From NCBI RefSeq assembly GCF_014640335.1, contig NZ_BMGT01000001.1, forward strand, positions 1,364,001 through 1,428,000: a stretch of 64,000 nucleotides of DNA, read 5' to 3'. The position numbers were made by a program, and so were the translations under genes. The first letter of the stretch is position 1. Each line of letters begins with the position of its first letter. The stretch is from Edaphobacter dinghuensis. GTDB taxonomy: Bacteria; Acidobacteriota; Terriglobia; Terriglobales; Acidobacteriaceae. The notes under the pieces are model-generated. The model was given only the letters and a program-made list of their open reading frames with translations. It ran no database searches and was not told the DNA's origin. Positions 24,291 through 32,986 of the stretch are shown here, one piece after another.

Positions 24291-24596
24291 TTTAGGTCCG
24301 TTCATCGTGCAGAAGTTGTGAGTAAGTCGCGCATGGAGAGCATGATTTGCGCGTTCCGTTTAAACCATATCCGTCATTGTCAATATTTTGTATGCAAAAA
24401 TCATTTTTTATTTATTCAGAGACCGAACATGAAAATGTTAAGCCCATATCTATCCGTTATCTCAAGTTACTTCTTCATATAAAAGAATCATTTTATTCTT
24501 GACAATCGTTTCCGCGTCTCGATAAAACCCTTATTGCAGCAAGTGCGAACAATTTCAGGTTCGAGAGTTTATCTCGGAAGAAAACAGGGAGTGCGG
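24291..24596. promoter_or_regulatory. Divergent promoter region between the beta-helix and GH29 genes
   Basis: This 306-bp AT-rich region serves two divergent genes. For GH29, TTGACA at 24499-24504 is followed after 17 bp by ATAAAA (24522-24527), 70 bp before the start. On the minus strand a TTGACA lies at 24383-24378, facing the beta-helix gene, but no good -10 is evident. Both -35 elements are preceded by AT-rich tracts, as at the TonB receptor promoter. Confidence 0.55.
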
Positions 24597-25949
24597 ATGG
24601 AATCTTGCAAGATAAGCCGACGGAATATGTTGCTGGGCACAGGGGCATCGCTTGCCGCAATGGCGGTAAGTGGGACGGCGCAGGCTGCTGCGAAACCCAT
24701 GGCAGGAGAAGGGGATGCCGCTCCACAGGCGTCGACGCCAGACCAGATCCGACGCATGCAGTGGTGGCACGCGGCAAAGTTTGGCATGTTCATTCACTTT
24801 GGCTTGTACAGCGTTCACGAGCGGCACGAGTGGGCGATGGAGAACGAGGCTATTCCGATTGGCGAGTATCAGGCGCTGGCTCCCCGGTTCAACCCCAAGC
24901 CTGGTTTTGCCCGCGAATGGGCGAAGCTGGCCAAGGCTGCCGGTATGAAGTACATGGTAATGACGACCAAGCATCACGAGGGCTTCTGTAACTTCGACAC
25001 CAAGCTCACGGACTACTGTGCGACGAAGCAGGGGCCGAAGCGCGATCTGGTGCGTGAGTATGTGGAGGCAGCCCGGGCCGAAGGCATGCATGTTGGCTTC
25101 TACTATTCGTTGATGGACTGGCACCATCCTGATGGTGCGCGGTGCGCCACCGACGAGGCAGCCCGTAAGCGCTTCGTCGCCTATACGCATGGCCTCATTC
25201 GTGAGCTGTTGACCAACTACGGCAAGATCGATGTGCTGTGGTACGACGTTGCTTGGCCTCTGGATGCGCAGGGATGGGAGTCGGAGCGCATGAACAAGAT
25301 GGTCTTCGAGCTGCAGCCCGACATCATCGTGAACAACCGAAACAAATTGACAGGAGATTTCTCCACTCCCGAACAGAAGATCGTCGCCGAGACCAACGGT
25401 CGCGCGTGGGAGAGCTGCATGACGCTGAACGACAGTTGGGGATATCAGCGCGCCGACGACGACTGGAAGTCGTCGAAGACGATCGTTCGCAACCTCATTA
25501 AATGCGCAAGCGGCGGCGGAAACTATCTGCTCAATATCGGGCCGAAGCCGGATGGATCGGTGCCGGAGGAGTCAGTTCAGGTTTTGAATGAAGTGGGCAA
25601 ATGGATGGATACGAATGGCGCGACGATCTATCAATCCGATATCTGCCAGCCGCACCGGTCGTCCTATGCCAGCTTTACCCGCACGGGAAATACGCTGTTT
25701 ATGCACGTTCACTTTTGGCCCGGTAGAGATGTTGCGATCTCGGGGCTGAAGACCAAGGTGAAATCCGCGCACTTTCTCAAGGGCGGCCAAAGTGTGAAGT
25801 TCACGCAGGATCCCTACCGCGTACATCTTGTCGAGCTGCCGATGGAGGCACCGGATTCGCCAGTTACCACCCTCGTGCTTGAGTGCGAGTCAGAGCCGAT
25901 CCAGGACACCGACTTCGTGCGCAGGGAGAAGCCCCGCGCCGGAGTTTAG
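24597..25949 (+). CDS. GH29 alpha-L-fucosidase, Tat-exported
   Basis: This 450-residue enzyme should release L-fucose from glycans outside the cytoplasm. The N-terminus SRRNMLLGTGASLAAMAVSG has the twin-arginine pattern followed by a hydrophobic stretch and AQA, so Tat export of the folded protein is likely. GH29 blocks are KFGMFIHFGLYSV, YMVMTTKHHEGFCNFDTK, GFYYSLMDWHHPDG and LLNIGPKPDGSVPE. The nucleophile is D217 in IDVLWYDVAW. The ATG at 24597 has AGGGAG upstream; an in-frame TTG at 24534 would precede the Tat motif by too far. It is divergent from the beta-helix gene, preceded by a TTGACA promoter and followed by an intrinsic terminator. The IclR gene converges on it and may regulate the locus. 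Confidence 0.93.
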   Translation: MESCKISRRNMLLGTGASLAAMAVSGTAQAAAKPMAGEGDAAPQASTPDQIRRMQWWHAAKFGMFIHFGLYSVHERHEWAMENEAIPIGEYQALAPRFNPKPGFAREWAKLAKAAGMKYMVMTTKHHEGFCNFDTKLTDYCATKQGPKRDLVREYVEAARAEGMHVGFYYSLMDWHHPDGARCATDEAARKRFVAYTHGLIRELLTNYGKIDVLWYDVAWPLDAQGWESERMNKMVFELQPDIIVNNRNKLTGDFSTPEQKIVAETNGRAWESCMTLNDSWGYQRADDDWKSSKTIVRNLIKCASGGGNYLLNIGPKPDGSVPEESVQVLNEVGKWMDTNGATIYQSDICQPHRSSYASFTRTGNTLFMHVHFWPGRDVAISGLKTKVKSAHFLKGGQSVKFTQDPYRVHLVELPMEAPDSPVTTLVLECESEPIQDTDFVRREKPRAGV

Positions 25950-25966
25950 CCAGAGTTGCAACCTCC

Positions 25967-26005
25967 AGGCCCTGCCAAGCCTTACTCGTGCAGGGCCTTA
26001 TTTTT
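25967..26005 (+). terminator. Intrinsic terminator after GH29
   Basis: AGGCCCTGC (25967-25975) pairs with GCAGGGCCT (25990-25998) across a 14-nt loop, followed by TATTTTT. It ends the fucosidase transcript and overlaps the last codons of the convergent IclR gene. Confidence 0.8.
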
Positions 26006-26830
26006 CGGCTTTGACACGCGCTTCTGCGCGGCCTTTTGTTCTTCCTCTTCAACCGGCGACCGCGCTCCGATTGCCTCCGAGATCTGCTGGCTGGCCCTTC
26101 TCAGCGAGACGATAATCTCCTGGATGCCGATGGTGTCCTCGATACGCTTGACGTAGGGGACAGTGAGCCCTGCCACTGCATTTCCCTGGGCATTCAGAAT
26201 AGGGAAGCTGATATTGATGACCCCGGTTACCTCGTAGCTGGCGCGGCGCTCGTATCCACGCACGCGAATTTTGGCGAGGTGCTCTTCAAGGTCAGCCGGT
26301 TTTTTCTTCTTCGTCTCCATCGACCACTCGTCAATGGCTCGCTGGCAGGAATCTTCGTCCTGATGCGCAAGGATGACGTGGCCGGTTGCCGCATGCATCA
26401 GATCGACCTTGGAGCCGACCTTTACATAGAAGCCGGTAGACTCCGGCGAATCGACCTGGGCGAGGATAACGACGTGTCCTCCGTCGAGTACACCCAGATG
26501 GCAGGACTGGCGAAGTTCGTGGGCCACTTGATGCATGATAGGTAGCGCATCGGTGACCAGCCGCTTCGTCGGCGGATGCTCCTGTCCCAGCCGAAAGAGC
26601 CGCAGCGTGAGCTGATAGCGTTCCTTATTTGCAGATTGCGCTAGATATCCCCGCTGCTCCAGGCAGAGCAACATGCGAAAGATCTCAGAGACGGTGCGGT
26701 TCAGCCTGCGTGCAACCTCGCTGACCGTAAGCCCCGAGGGCGTGCTCGCGAAGAGTTCCAGAATGTCCAGGCCTTTTTCAAGGGCTGGAGTTGGGTAGTA
26801 CCGCTTTAACGCAGATTTCACTTTTGCCAT
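25982..26830 (-). CDS. IclR family transcriptional regulator
   Basis: This 282-residue regulator has an N-terminal winged helix-turn-helix (about 12-72: ALEKGLDILELFA, LTVSEVARRLNRTVSEIFRM, LEQRGYL) and a C-terminal ligand domain (about 85-255). The ligand domain shows HLGVLDGGHVVILAQVDSPE, GSKVDLMHAATGHVILA and AVAGLTVPYVKR. IclR proteins sense small carbon-source molecules such as glyoxylate, KDG or aromatic acids. The pectin regulator KdgR of enterobacteria belongs to this family, so it is a plausible regulator of the neighbouring carbohydrate genes, though no operator was identified. The C-terminal 30 residues are charged (EEEEQKAAQKR) and probably disordered. The gene converges on GH29, and its 3' end contains the terminator of that gene. 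Confidence 0.93.
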   Translation of the reverse strand: MAKVKSALKRYYPTPALEKGLDILELFASTPSGLTVSEVARRLNRTVSEIFRMLLCLEQRGYLAQSANKERYQLTLRLFRLGQEHPPTKRLVTDALPIMHQVAHELRQSCHLGVLDGGHVVILAQVDSPESTGFYVKVGSKVDLMHAATGHVILAHQDEDSCQRAIDEWSMETKKKKPADLEEHLAKIRVRGYERRASYEVTGVINISFPILNAQGNAVAGLTVPYVKRIEDTIGIQEIIVSLRRASQQISEAIGARSPVEEEEQKAAQKRVSKPKNKALHE

Positions 26831-26935
26831 GAACGTACCCGGAAATAAAGGATTAAACCTCCACCCAAGGTAACAAATGTTCTACCGGGTGTGTCGAATA
26901 TTCAGGCAGAGGTCTGCATTCCGGCTCCTGTGCTG

Positions 26936-27457
26936 CTAGGAGCCAGGGGTATACGAAAGAGCGAAGCGACCAATCTGAATCATCTGGTGGTCCGAGGGAG
27001 GCCAGATGCGAAACGATTCGACACGTGACCCCGTCGGCAGGCGATGAGCGATTGCCGTGCCTTTCTCTTCGCCGGTCGCGGCGTCATAAAACTTGACGTC
27101 GAGGCTGTCCTCACCACGCTGCCATCCCAGCACGTAGTTGCCCGCAGGCAGAGCGACGTCCCCAATGGTGATCGGTGCCTGAACCAGGAAATAGTGAGAG
27201 TACTTTCCGTCGGCCGAGTACCCGGCGGTGATGAGAACGACCCCGGCGATGATCTTTCCCTGCGAGTTGATGATGCCGGAGGCAGTGCGCATCTCGGTCT
27301 CAATACGCTCTTTTTCAACCTGCGCGCGCGCCGGCAGCACACTCTGAAGTTCTGCCGATGTTGCAGAACGCCAGGAAGACCTAGGTTGCGCGAACAGGGG
27401 AGTCATCATGGGCAGAAGCAGGACGAGGGCGAGGATCTTCATGAAGGGCCGTTTCAT
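26936..27457 (-). CDS. Small secreted protein of unknown function
   Basis: This 173-residue protein has a clear signal peptide (MKILALVLLLPMMTPLFAQ). The mature part carries RIETEMRTASGIINSQGKII, then GVVLITAGYSADGKYSHYFL, and later LPAGNYVLGWQRGEDSLDVK. The PAGNYVLGW stretch resembles the beta-sandwich proteins of acidobacteria that carry DUF2911-like segments, but I cannot assign a family. Its ATG overlaps the stop of the NarL-type regulator by 4 bp, so it is the last gene of a four-gene operon with a CRTAC1-like protein, a sensor kinase and a regulator. It may be a periplasmic accessory or an output of that system; this is inference only. Confidence 0.7.
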   Translation of the reverse strand: MKRPFMKILALVLLLPMMTPLFAQPRSSWRSATSAELQSVLPARAQVEKERIETEMRTASGIINSQGKIIAGVVLITAGYSADGKYSHYFLVQAPITIGDVALPAGNYVLGWQRGEDSLDVKFYDAATGEEKGTAIAHRLPTGSRVESFRIWPPSDHQMIQIGRFALSYTPGS

Positions 27458-28080
27458 TTGAGATGTACTATACCGCGTTGCAAGGCAACGGTGGCTGCAT
27501 GCGTACGATCGCTGACACCCAGCTTGCTCAATAAATTGTTGATATGCGATTTCACCGTCGCCTCGCTGATGTCGAGATCAGAGGCGATCTCCTTATTGGC
27601 GCGTCCGGCGACGATGCGTTCGAGCACTCCCAGCTCGCGTGCCGTAAGCGCGTGGCTGCTCATCCGTTCGGCCAGTTTCTCCGCAATCGCAGGCGAGATG
27701 CGCGTCTTGCCGCTATGCACGGCCTGAATGGTCGAGAGCAGCTCCTCGAGCGTCATGCCTTTCAGCAGATAAGCCTTAGCTCCGGCTTGCAGCGCGCGGA
27801 AGATGTCCTCATCTCCATCGAAGGTGGTCAAAACGACAAAGCGCGCATTCGGATCGCCCTCGCGAATCTTCTGAATGGCCTCGACGCCCGTCATTTTGGG
27901 GAGTTGGAGGTCCATCAGCGTGATATCGGGGCGCAGGCTGCGATAGAGCTCAATGGCCTCGAGCCCATCACTGGCTTCGCCCACGACTTTAATCTCGGGC
28001 ATGATGTTCAGCAACGCTACGAGACCCTGTCGGACGACGTGATGATCATCGACTACAAGAATGCGAATCGGTTCAGCCAT
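27454..28080 (-). CDS. NarL/LuxR-type response regulator
   Basis: This 208-residue protein has a receiver domain (1-120) with the acidic pair in VVDDHH, phospho-acceptor D57 (ITLMDLQLPKMTG), a Thr in VVLTTFDGD and Lys in LLKGMT. The C-terminal LuxR helix-turn-helix is LTARELGVLERIVAGRANKE followed by ISEATVKSHINNLLSKLGV. It is a DNA-binding output regulator. It overlaps the upstream histidine kinase gene by 8 bp and the downstream secreted-protein gene by 4 bp, so the kinase is its obvious partner. NarL-type regulators usually pair with HisKA_3 kinases, which is what lies next to it. Targets are unknown; the carbohydrate locus 1 kb away is a candidate by proximity. Confidence 0.95.
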   Translation of the reverse strand: MAEPIRILVVDDHHVVRQGLVALLNIMPEIKVVGEASDGLEAIELYRSLRPDITLMDLQLPKMTGVEAIQKIREGDPNARFVVLTTFDGDEDIFRALQAGAKAYLLKGMTLEELLSTIQAVHSGKTRISPAIAEKLAERMSSHALTARELGVLERIVAGRANKEIASDLDISEATVKSHINNLLSKLGVSDRTHAATVALQRGIVHLK

Positions 28081-31018
28081 TGGTTGCAGTGCCTTTCTGT
28101 GCGGGGATAGGAGCTTCCAGCTTCACTGTCGTGCCTTGCCCCGGCGCGCTTTCTATCACTAGTTGAGCATGAATCTGCATTGCCCGCTCGCGCATTCCCT
28201 GCAGGCCGAAGTGACCCTTGGCGGTCAGCGAGTTGTCGGTCGCATCGAAGCCGCGGCCATTGTCGGCAATGGTCAATGTCAGCCGATTTGAATGATAGCG
28301 CAGATCGATGGCGACGCGGCTTGCATTTGCATGGCGGGCCACATTGCTCAGGGTCTCCTGCGCGATGCGAAGAATCTCGTCTTCGAGCGCCGCGGCGACC
28401 GGACGGTAGGTGCCCCCGATGTTGAGTTGGATAGGGAGGTTCTCGGTGCTTGATCGTTCGGCGAGCCGAGTAAGTCGCGTAGGCAGCGTGTGCTGAGCGG
28501 TCGCCGCGCGAAGGTCCCAGATGCTTCGACGCGCTTCAGCGAGGCCATCACGCACATACTCGCGGGTGCGGTCGATCTGCTGGCCGGCTGCGTCGATCTG
28601 TGAGTGGGCGAGTAGCTGTGCGGTCAGCTCAAGCTGCACCGAGACCCCTACGAAGCTCTGTGCCAGCGTGTCATGAATCTCGCGGGCTACGCGGTTGCGC
28701 TCGGCCAGCACTGCCTGAAACTGCTGATGCAGCCGCCGAAGACGAAGACGATAGAGCAGGACGACGATGGCAGCGATGCCTAGAACAACCAGCAGAAGGA
28801 ACCATAGCCTGCGATAGAAGGGCGGCTTCACATAGAAGCGAAGTGATGCCCCGGTTTCGTTCCATACGCCGTCGTTATTTGCCGCCTGCACATGGAAGCG
28901 GTAGTGACGGGCAGGCAGGTTGGTGTAATACGCAATGCGGCGCGATCCGGCCTGCGTCCACTGCTTATCGAAGCCCTCGAGCATATAGCGATAACGCACC
29001 TTCGCGGGCGCGGCGTAGCTAAGGCCCGCATACTGAAAGGCAAAACTGTTGTGTCCGGGCGGAATGCTCTGCTCTGTCGCCGAGAGCGGAAGCTCCATGT
29101 CGTCGAGCATGAATCGTTCGATGACGACCGGCGGCGGGATATGGTTTTCCGAGAGATGATCGGGATCGGCGATAGCCACACCTTTACGCGTAGCAAACCA
29201 GAGCTGGCCCTCGATGGTCTTCCACGCCGCCGGATGTCCAGTTGCGGATGCCTCTTCCGTAGGCATGCCGTCAGAGCGGCCATAGGAGATAGGCCGAGGA
29301 TTACACTCGGGCGATGCACCGCAGGCCACGAGGCTGGCTGCAGAGAGGCGCGTAATGCCGTGGATCGAGCTTAGCCAGAGATTGCCATGATCGTCTTTCA
29401 AAATAGAGTCGATCGTCTGCGGAAGGTCGCTTCGATGCAGCGAGGTGAAGACGCCGTTGGCGTAGCTGCTCAAGCCATCGCCCTTTGTGCCGATCCAGAG
29501 TGTGCCGTGCTGGCCTTCGCTGAGCGAGGTGATCACGTCTCCCGAAAGGCCGTCTTTTGTGGTGTAAGTCGATATACTGCCATCGTGCAGCCGCGACAGG
29601 CCGTTCAGCGTGCCGATCCATAGATTATGGGATAGATCGTGAGAAAGGTCATGCGAAGAATCAGAAGCGCGAGGCTGTAGCAAAGCACCGATCAGATTGC
29701 TCTTCAATCCATTGGCCTGGGTAAACACCGTGAAGCGTTGGTCCGCCCAGTGTGCGAGGCCGCGACGCGTCCCTATCCACAGCGAGCCGTCACCGCCGAC
29801 CAGCAGCGAACGAATCAGGTCGTCGGGTAAGCCATCGGCGGAAGTGTAAGCCGTAACTTTGCCGGCTTCGATGTGGTTCAGTCCATCAGGCGTGCCAACC
29901 CAGATGCTGCCATCGGCTCCGGGAGCCAGTGCGAGGATGATCTCGCTGAGCAGGCCGTTGTGAACGGAGTAATGTTGAAGCTTTCCTCCCTGCCAGCGGT
30001 CCAGGCCATCGCCGTTGGTCCCTGCCCACATCGCTCCGTCCGATGTCTGCACGATGGCCGTGATCACCCGATCGGAGAGCTCCGGCACCGTTCGGAAGTT
30101 CTGCCGGCGCAAAATGTCGAGGCCGCTGGTCTCGGTCCCGACCCAGAGATTTCCCTCGCGATCTTCAAAGGTAGAGAGGATGCTGCTGGTCGACAGCGCC
30201 GACTGGCGTTGCGGACTGTTATTACCATCCCGCAGGTCCAGCACAAAGAGACCTTGATTCGTCCCAATCCAGAGGTCTCCGCGAGAGTCGGCCAGCACAG
30301 ACTGAATGCGAGTCACCGGGAGATCGTGGCCAGCTTCAAGGGTCCGCAGATGCCCGCTCTGAATCAGGGTGATGTGACTCGTGGTGCGTATCCAGATACC
30401 GCCGGGCAGCGAGCCCATGGCTTCGATGCTTCCCGCTGCGATGCCTGGAAGCGGTACGGAGCGAAAGTCTCCGTGCCGATACTCGAAGACCCCCGCAGTC
30501 GATGCAATCCAGAGCCCTCCGTCAGCTGCCTTGGCGAGCGCAATCGGCGTGGCCGAAGAGGGAAGCGCAAGCGGAGAAAGGTTCTTTCCATCGAAGCGCA
30601 GCAGACCATTGCCGCTCAGCACGACGAGATCGCCGTCGTCTCCGATTGCGAGAGAGACGACAACATCGGTAAGAGGGTAATGACGAAAGGCGTTCTTGGC
30701 ATATTGAACAAGGCCATCGGAGGTTCCGATCCAGAGCGCTCCATGAGCGTCTTCGACGATGCAGCAGGTATCGCTGCTGGTAAATGCGGGGACGTTCTCG
30801 TGGTTGAAGATCTTGAAGTCGATGCCGTCAAAACGGGCGATGCCGTCCTCGGTGGCGATCCAGATGTAACCGTCGCTCGACTGAAAGATCTGATGGACGC
30901 TGTTCTGCGGCAGCCCATTTTCGGTCGACCAGGATTGATGCCCCAGATTATTAATGTCCTGCGCGCTGGCGGAGAGAGCAACAACTCCGCAGAGCGTCCA
31001 GAAGAACAGCAGGCGCAC
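28073..31018 (-). CDS. Propeller-sensor histidine kinase (Reg_prop, Y_Y_Y, HisKA_3)
   Basis: This protein of about 981 residues is a membrane-bound sensor. It has a signal peptide or N-terminal anchor (VRLLFFWTLCGVVALSASAQ). About fourteen two-component-propeller repeats follow, with forms such as GYIWIATEDGIARFDG and GSLWIGTRRGLAHW. Next come a Y_Y_Y domain (NSFAFQYAGLSYAAPAKVRY), one transmembrane helix (LWFLLLVVLGIAAIVVLLYR), then HisKA_3 with H782 in REIHDTLAQS and an ATPase domain (IADNGRGFD). This periplasmic architecture parallels polysaccharide-sensing hybrid systems of Bacteroidetes, but here the regulator is a separate gene. I chose the GTG at 31018 because the signal peptide starts there. 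An ATG at 31138 would read through the REP-like repeat and add 40 charged residues. Confidence 0.92.
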   Translation of the reverse strand: MRLLFFWTLCGVVALSASAQDINNLGHQSWSTENGLPQNSVHQIFQSSDGYIWIATEDGIARFDGIDFKIFNHENVPAFTSSDTCCIVEDAHGALWIGTSDGLVQYAKNAFRHYPLTDVVVSLAIGDDGDLVVLSGNGLLRFDGKNLSPLALPSSATPIALAKAADGGLWIASTAGVFEYRHGDFRSVPLPGIAAGSIEAMGSLPGGIWIRTTSHITLIQSGHLRTLEAGHDLPVTRIQSVLADSRGDLWIGTNQGLFVLDLRDGNNSPQRQSALSTSSILSTFEDREGNLWVGTETSGLDILRRQNFRTVPELSDRVITAIVQTSDGAMWAGTNGDGLDRWQGGKLQHYSVHNGLLSEIILALAPGADGSIWVGTPDGLNHIEAGKVTAYTSADGLPDDLIRSLLVGGDGSLWIGTRRGLAHWADQRFTVFTQANGLKSNLIGALLQPRASDSSHDLSHDLSHNLWIGTLNGLSRLHDGSISTYTTKDGLSGDVITSLSEGQHGTLWIGTKGDGLSSYANGVFTSLHRSDLPQTIDSILKDDHGNLWLSSIHGITRLSAASLVACGASPECNPRPISYGRSDGMPTEEASATGHPAAWKTIEGQLWFATRKGVAIADPDHLSENHIPPPVVIERFMLDDMELPLSATEQSIPPGHNSFAFQYAGLSYAAPAKVRYRYMLEGFDKQWTQAGSRRIAYYTNLPARHYRFHVQAANNDGVWNETGASLRFYVKPPFYRRLWFLLLVVLGIAAIVVLLYRLRLRRLHQQFQAVLAERNRVAREIHDTLAQSFVGVSVQLELTAQLLAHSQIDAAGQQIDRTREYVRDGLAEARRSIWDLRAATAQHTLPTRLTRLAERSSTENLPIQLNIGGTYRPVAAALEDEILRIAQETLSNVARHANASRVAIDLRYHSNRLTLTIADNGRGFDATDNSLTAKGHFGLQGMRERAMQIHAQLVIESAPGQGTTVKLEAPIPAQKGTATNG

Positions 31019-31041
31019 GACCGAATGGAGAACTATAAAAA

Positions 31042-31102
31042 CGTCATCTCGACCGAAGGCGGCGTTTCTGCCGCCGCAGCGGAGAGACCCCTGTATTTCG
31101 CC
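31042..31102 (+). repeat. REP-like dispersed repeat, copy B
   Basis: The copy runs from GTCATCTCGACCGAAGGC to GGAGAGACCCCTGTATTT, with a palindromic core GGCGGC...GCCGCC. It lies between the CRTAC1-like gene and the kinase gene of one operon. If the kinase began at 31138, this repeat would be translated. Confidence 0.8.
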
Positions 31103-31168
31103 GTTGTTCCTGTGGTCGCCTGTTCTATCCAAATACATAACCTGCTAAGGCAGCTTCCAGCCTGCCCG

Positions 31169-32986
31169 CTACATCTTCGTTCCTTTGCCTTCAGTGAGAG
31201 TAACAATCTGATCGACTTTGGATACAGTGAATTTTTCTTTGGCGCCGTCGGGCCAGTTCACCTCTATGGCATCGATCTTTGTGGCATCGCCGAGACCGAA
31301 GTGCGCGCGCGGGTCGTGCGTTGAGGCGAAGCTGCCGCCGGAGAAGATGTCGTCACGCTGGCGCATCCCGTTTGCCGTCACATAAATCTTGGCCCCGATG
31401 GCATCGCGCGGGCTCTTGGGACCGCCGATCAGCTTGAACTCGATCCAGTGATGATGGTCGGCAGAGACGTTGCGCAACAACGCGGGGTGTCCATCGAGGA
31501 CATTGATAACAACATCAAGTTTGCCGTCGTTGAACAGATCGCCTTCGGCCATGCCGCGGCTTACATACAACTGGGCCAGACCAGTGCCTTCGACCGCAGG
31601 CTCGACCTCGAACTTTTTGCCGTCGATGTTGTGAAAGAGCAAAGGACGCTGCTTCCATGTCGTGCCCCAGGTGGTCTGGTCGACCTGGGGATAGACGTGG
31701 CCATTGGCGATGAAGATGTCCTTCCAGCCATCGTTGTCGAAGTCGAGGAAGGCATCACCCCAGCCCAGAAAGGGGATGGTGGGTTCGGCGATGCCCATCT
31801 GGTAGCTGACATCGGTGAAGTTTCCATCGCCGTCGTTACGGTAGAGAGGGTTGTAGTCGTCGGAGAAGGTGGTGTTGTACAGGTCGAGCAGGCCGTTGTT
31901 GCGATAGTCGCCGATGGCGATGCCCATCGAGGCAGTCTCACGGCCGTTCTCGTTAAGGGCATAGCCTGAGGCATAGCTGTCGTCTTCAAAGGTGCCGTCA
32001 CCTTTATTGATATAGAGATAGTTTGGCGTGGAGTCGTTGGCGACGACCAGATCGAGTTTGCCGTCGTTGTTCACATCAATGAAGGCGGAGGCAAGCCCGT
32101 AATATCCGTTCTTGTCGGAGACTCCGGCCTTTTCGCTTACGTCGGTAAAGGTGCCGTCACCGTTGTTATGGAAGAGGTGGTCGGGCTCACCTTTGAGGCC
32201 GCGAGGGCCGCACATGACCTTCACACCGCGAAACTGGCAGCCGTAAGAGGGCTGGTTCGCCATGTCGTAGTGGATGTAGCCGGGAACGAAGAGGTCGAGC
32301 CTGCCGTCGCCGTCGTAGTCGCCCCAGGTTGCGCCGGTCGACCAGTTGCCCAGGGTAACCCCTGCCTTTTCAGCTACATCGGTGAAGGTCCCATCGTGGT
32401 TGTTGTGGTAAAGCCGGTTCTTGCCGAAGTTGCTGACATAGATGTCGGGCCAGCCGTCGTTATCGTAGTCGGCGATAGCGACGCCAACGCCCCAGCGGTC
32501 GTTGGTGACTCCAGCCTTGGCGGCGACGTCGGTAAAGGTCCCGTCGTGGTTGTTGTGAAACAGGGCGGCATGAGGCGGAGTCGTCTTGCCCGAGAGCGCG
32601 TCGTAGGTCGAGCCGTTGACCAGGTAGATATCGAGCCAGCCGTCGTTGTCGTAGTCCAGCAGCCCGACGCCGGAGCCGTTGGTCTCAATGATGAAGTTCT
32701 TCTCCGGCGTTCCCATCATGTGGGTCCACGAGGTGAGACCGGCCTTTTTTGCGATGTCCTCAAAGAGGATAGGGCCGGTTTTGACGAAGCCGCCGGCCGT
32801 GATGGGGCGATGCTCGCTGTCAAGAACAGCTGCGTGTGCTTCGCCGGTGTTGACGCCCATGCCCGCAGGCTGGCTTTCCTGTGCCGGAGGTTGTGCGATC
32901 GACGCTCCTATGGCGAGGACGAAAAGGGTGCTGAGAGCAAGGATCGATGCTGCGAAGTCCCGGTGCGAGCGGCGGTGAAACGACAT
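31169..32986 (-). CDS. CRTAC1-like protein: FG-GAP/VCBS repeats and ASPIC/UnbV domain
   Basis: This 605-residue exported protein has a signal peptide (ILALSTLFVLAIGASIAQ). The central part holds seven or more FG-GAP repeats with calcium-binding-like loops, for example LDYDNDGWLDIYLVNG, IADYDNDGWPDIYVSNFG and FIDVNNDGKLDLVVAND, alternating with LFHNNHDGTFTDV-type blades. The C-terminal 80 residues form the ASPIC/UnbV domain (HFGLGDATKIDAIEVNWPDG). Such proteins are secreted, probably bind calcium and may bind glycans or proteins; no enzymatic activity is established. The ATG at 32986 has AGGA about ten bases upstream. It is the first gene of the operon with the sensor kinase, so it may supply or modify the sensed signal, by inference. 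Confidence 0.9.
   Translation of the reverse strand: MSFHRRSHRDFAASILALSTLFVLAIGASIAQPPAQESQPAGMGVNTGEAHAAVLDSEHRPITAGGFVKTGPILFEDIAKKAGLTSWTHMMGTPEKNFIIETNGSGVGLLDYDNDGWLDIYLVNGSTYDALSGKTTPPHAALFHNNHDGTFTDVAAKAGVTNDRWGVGVAIADYDNDGWPDIYVSNFGKNRLYHNNHDGTFTDVAEKAGVTLGNWSTGATWGDYDGDGRLDLFVPGYIHYDMANQPSYGCQFRGVKVMCGPRGLKGEPDHLFHNNGDGTFTDVSEKAGVSDKNGYYGLASAFIDVNNDGKLDLVVANDSTPNYLYINKGDGTFEDDSYASGYALNENGRETASMGIAIGDYRNNGLLDLYNTTFSDDYNPLYRNDGDGNFTDVSYQMGIAEPTIPFLGWGDAFLDFDNDGWKDIFIANGHVYPQVDQTTWGTTWKQRPLLFHNIDGKKFEVEPAVEGTGLAQLYVSRGMAEGDLFNDGKLDVVINVLDGHPALLRNVSADHHHWIEFKLIGGPKSPRDAIGAKIYVTANGMRQRDDIFSGGSFASTHDPRAHFGLGDATKIDAIEVNWPDGAKEKFTVSKVDQIVTLTEGKGTKM

Noticed and set aside
29873..31324. 483-codon plus-strand frame opposite the sensor kinase
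   Set aside because: It mirrors the kinase and CRTAC1-like genes on the other strand and arises from their codon bias; no protein features of its own.
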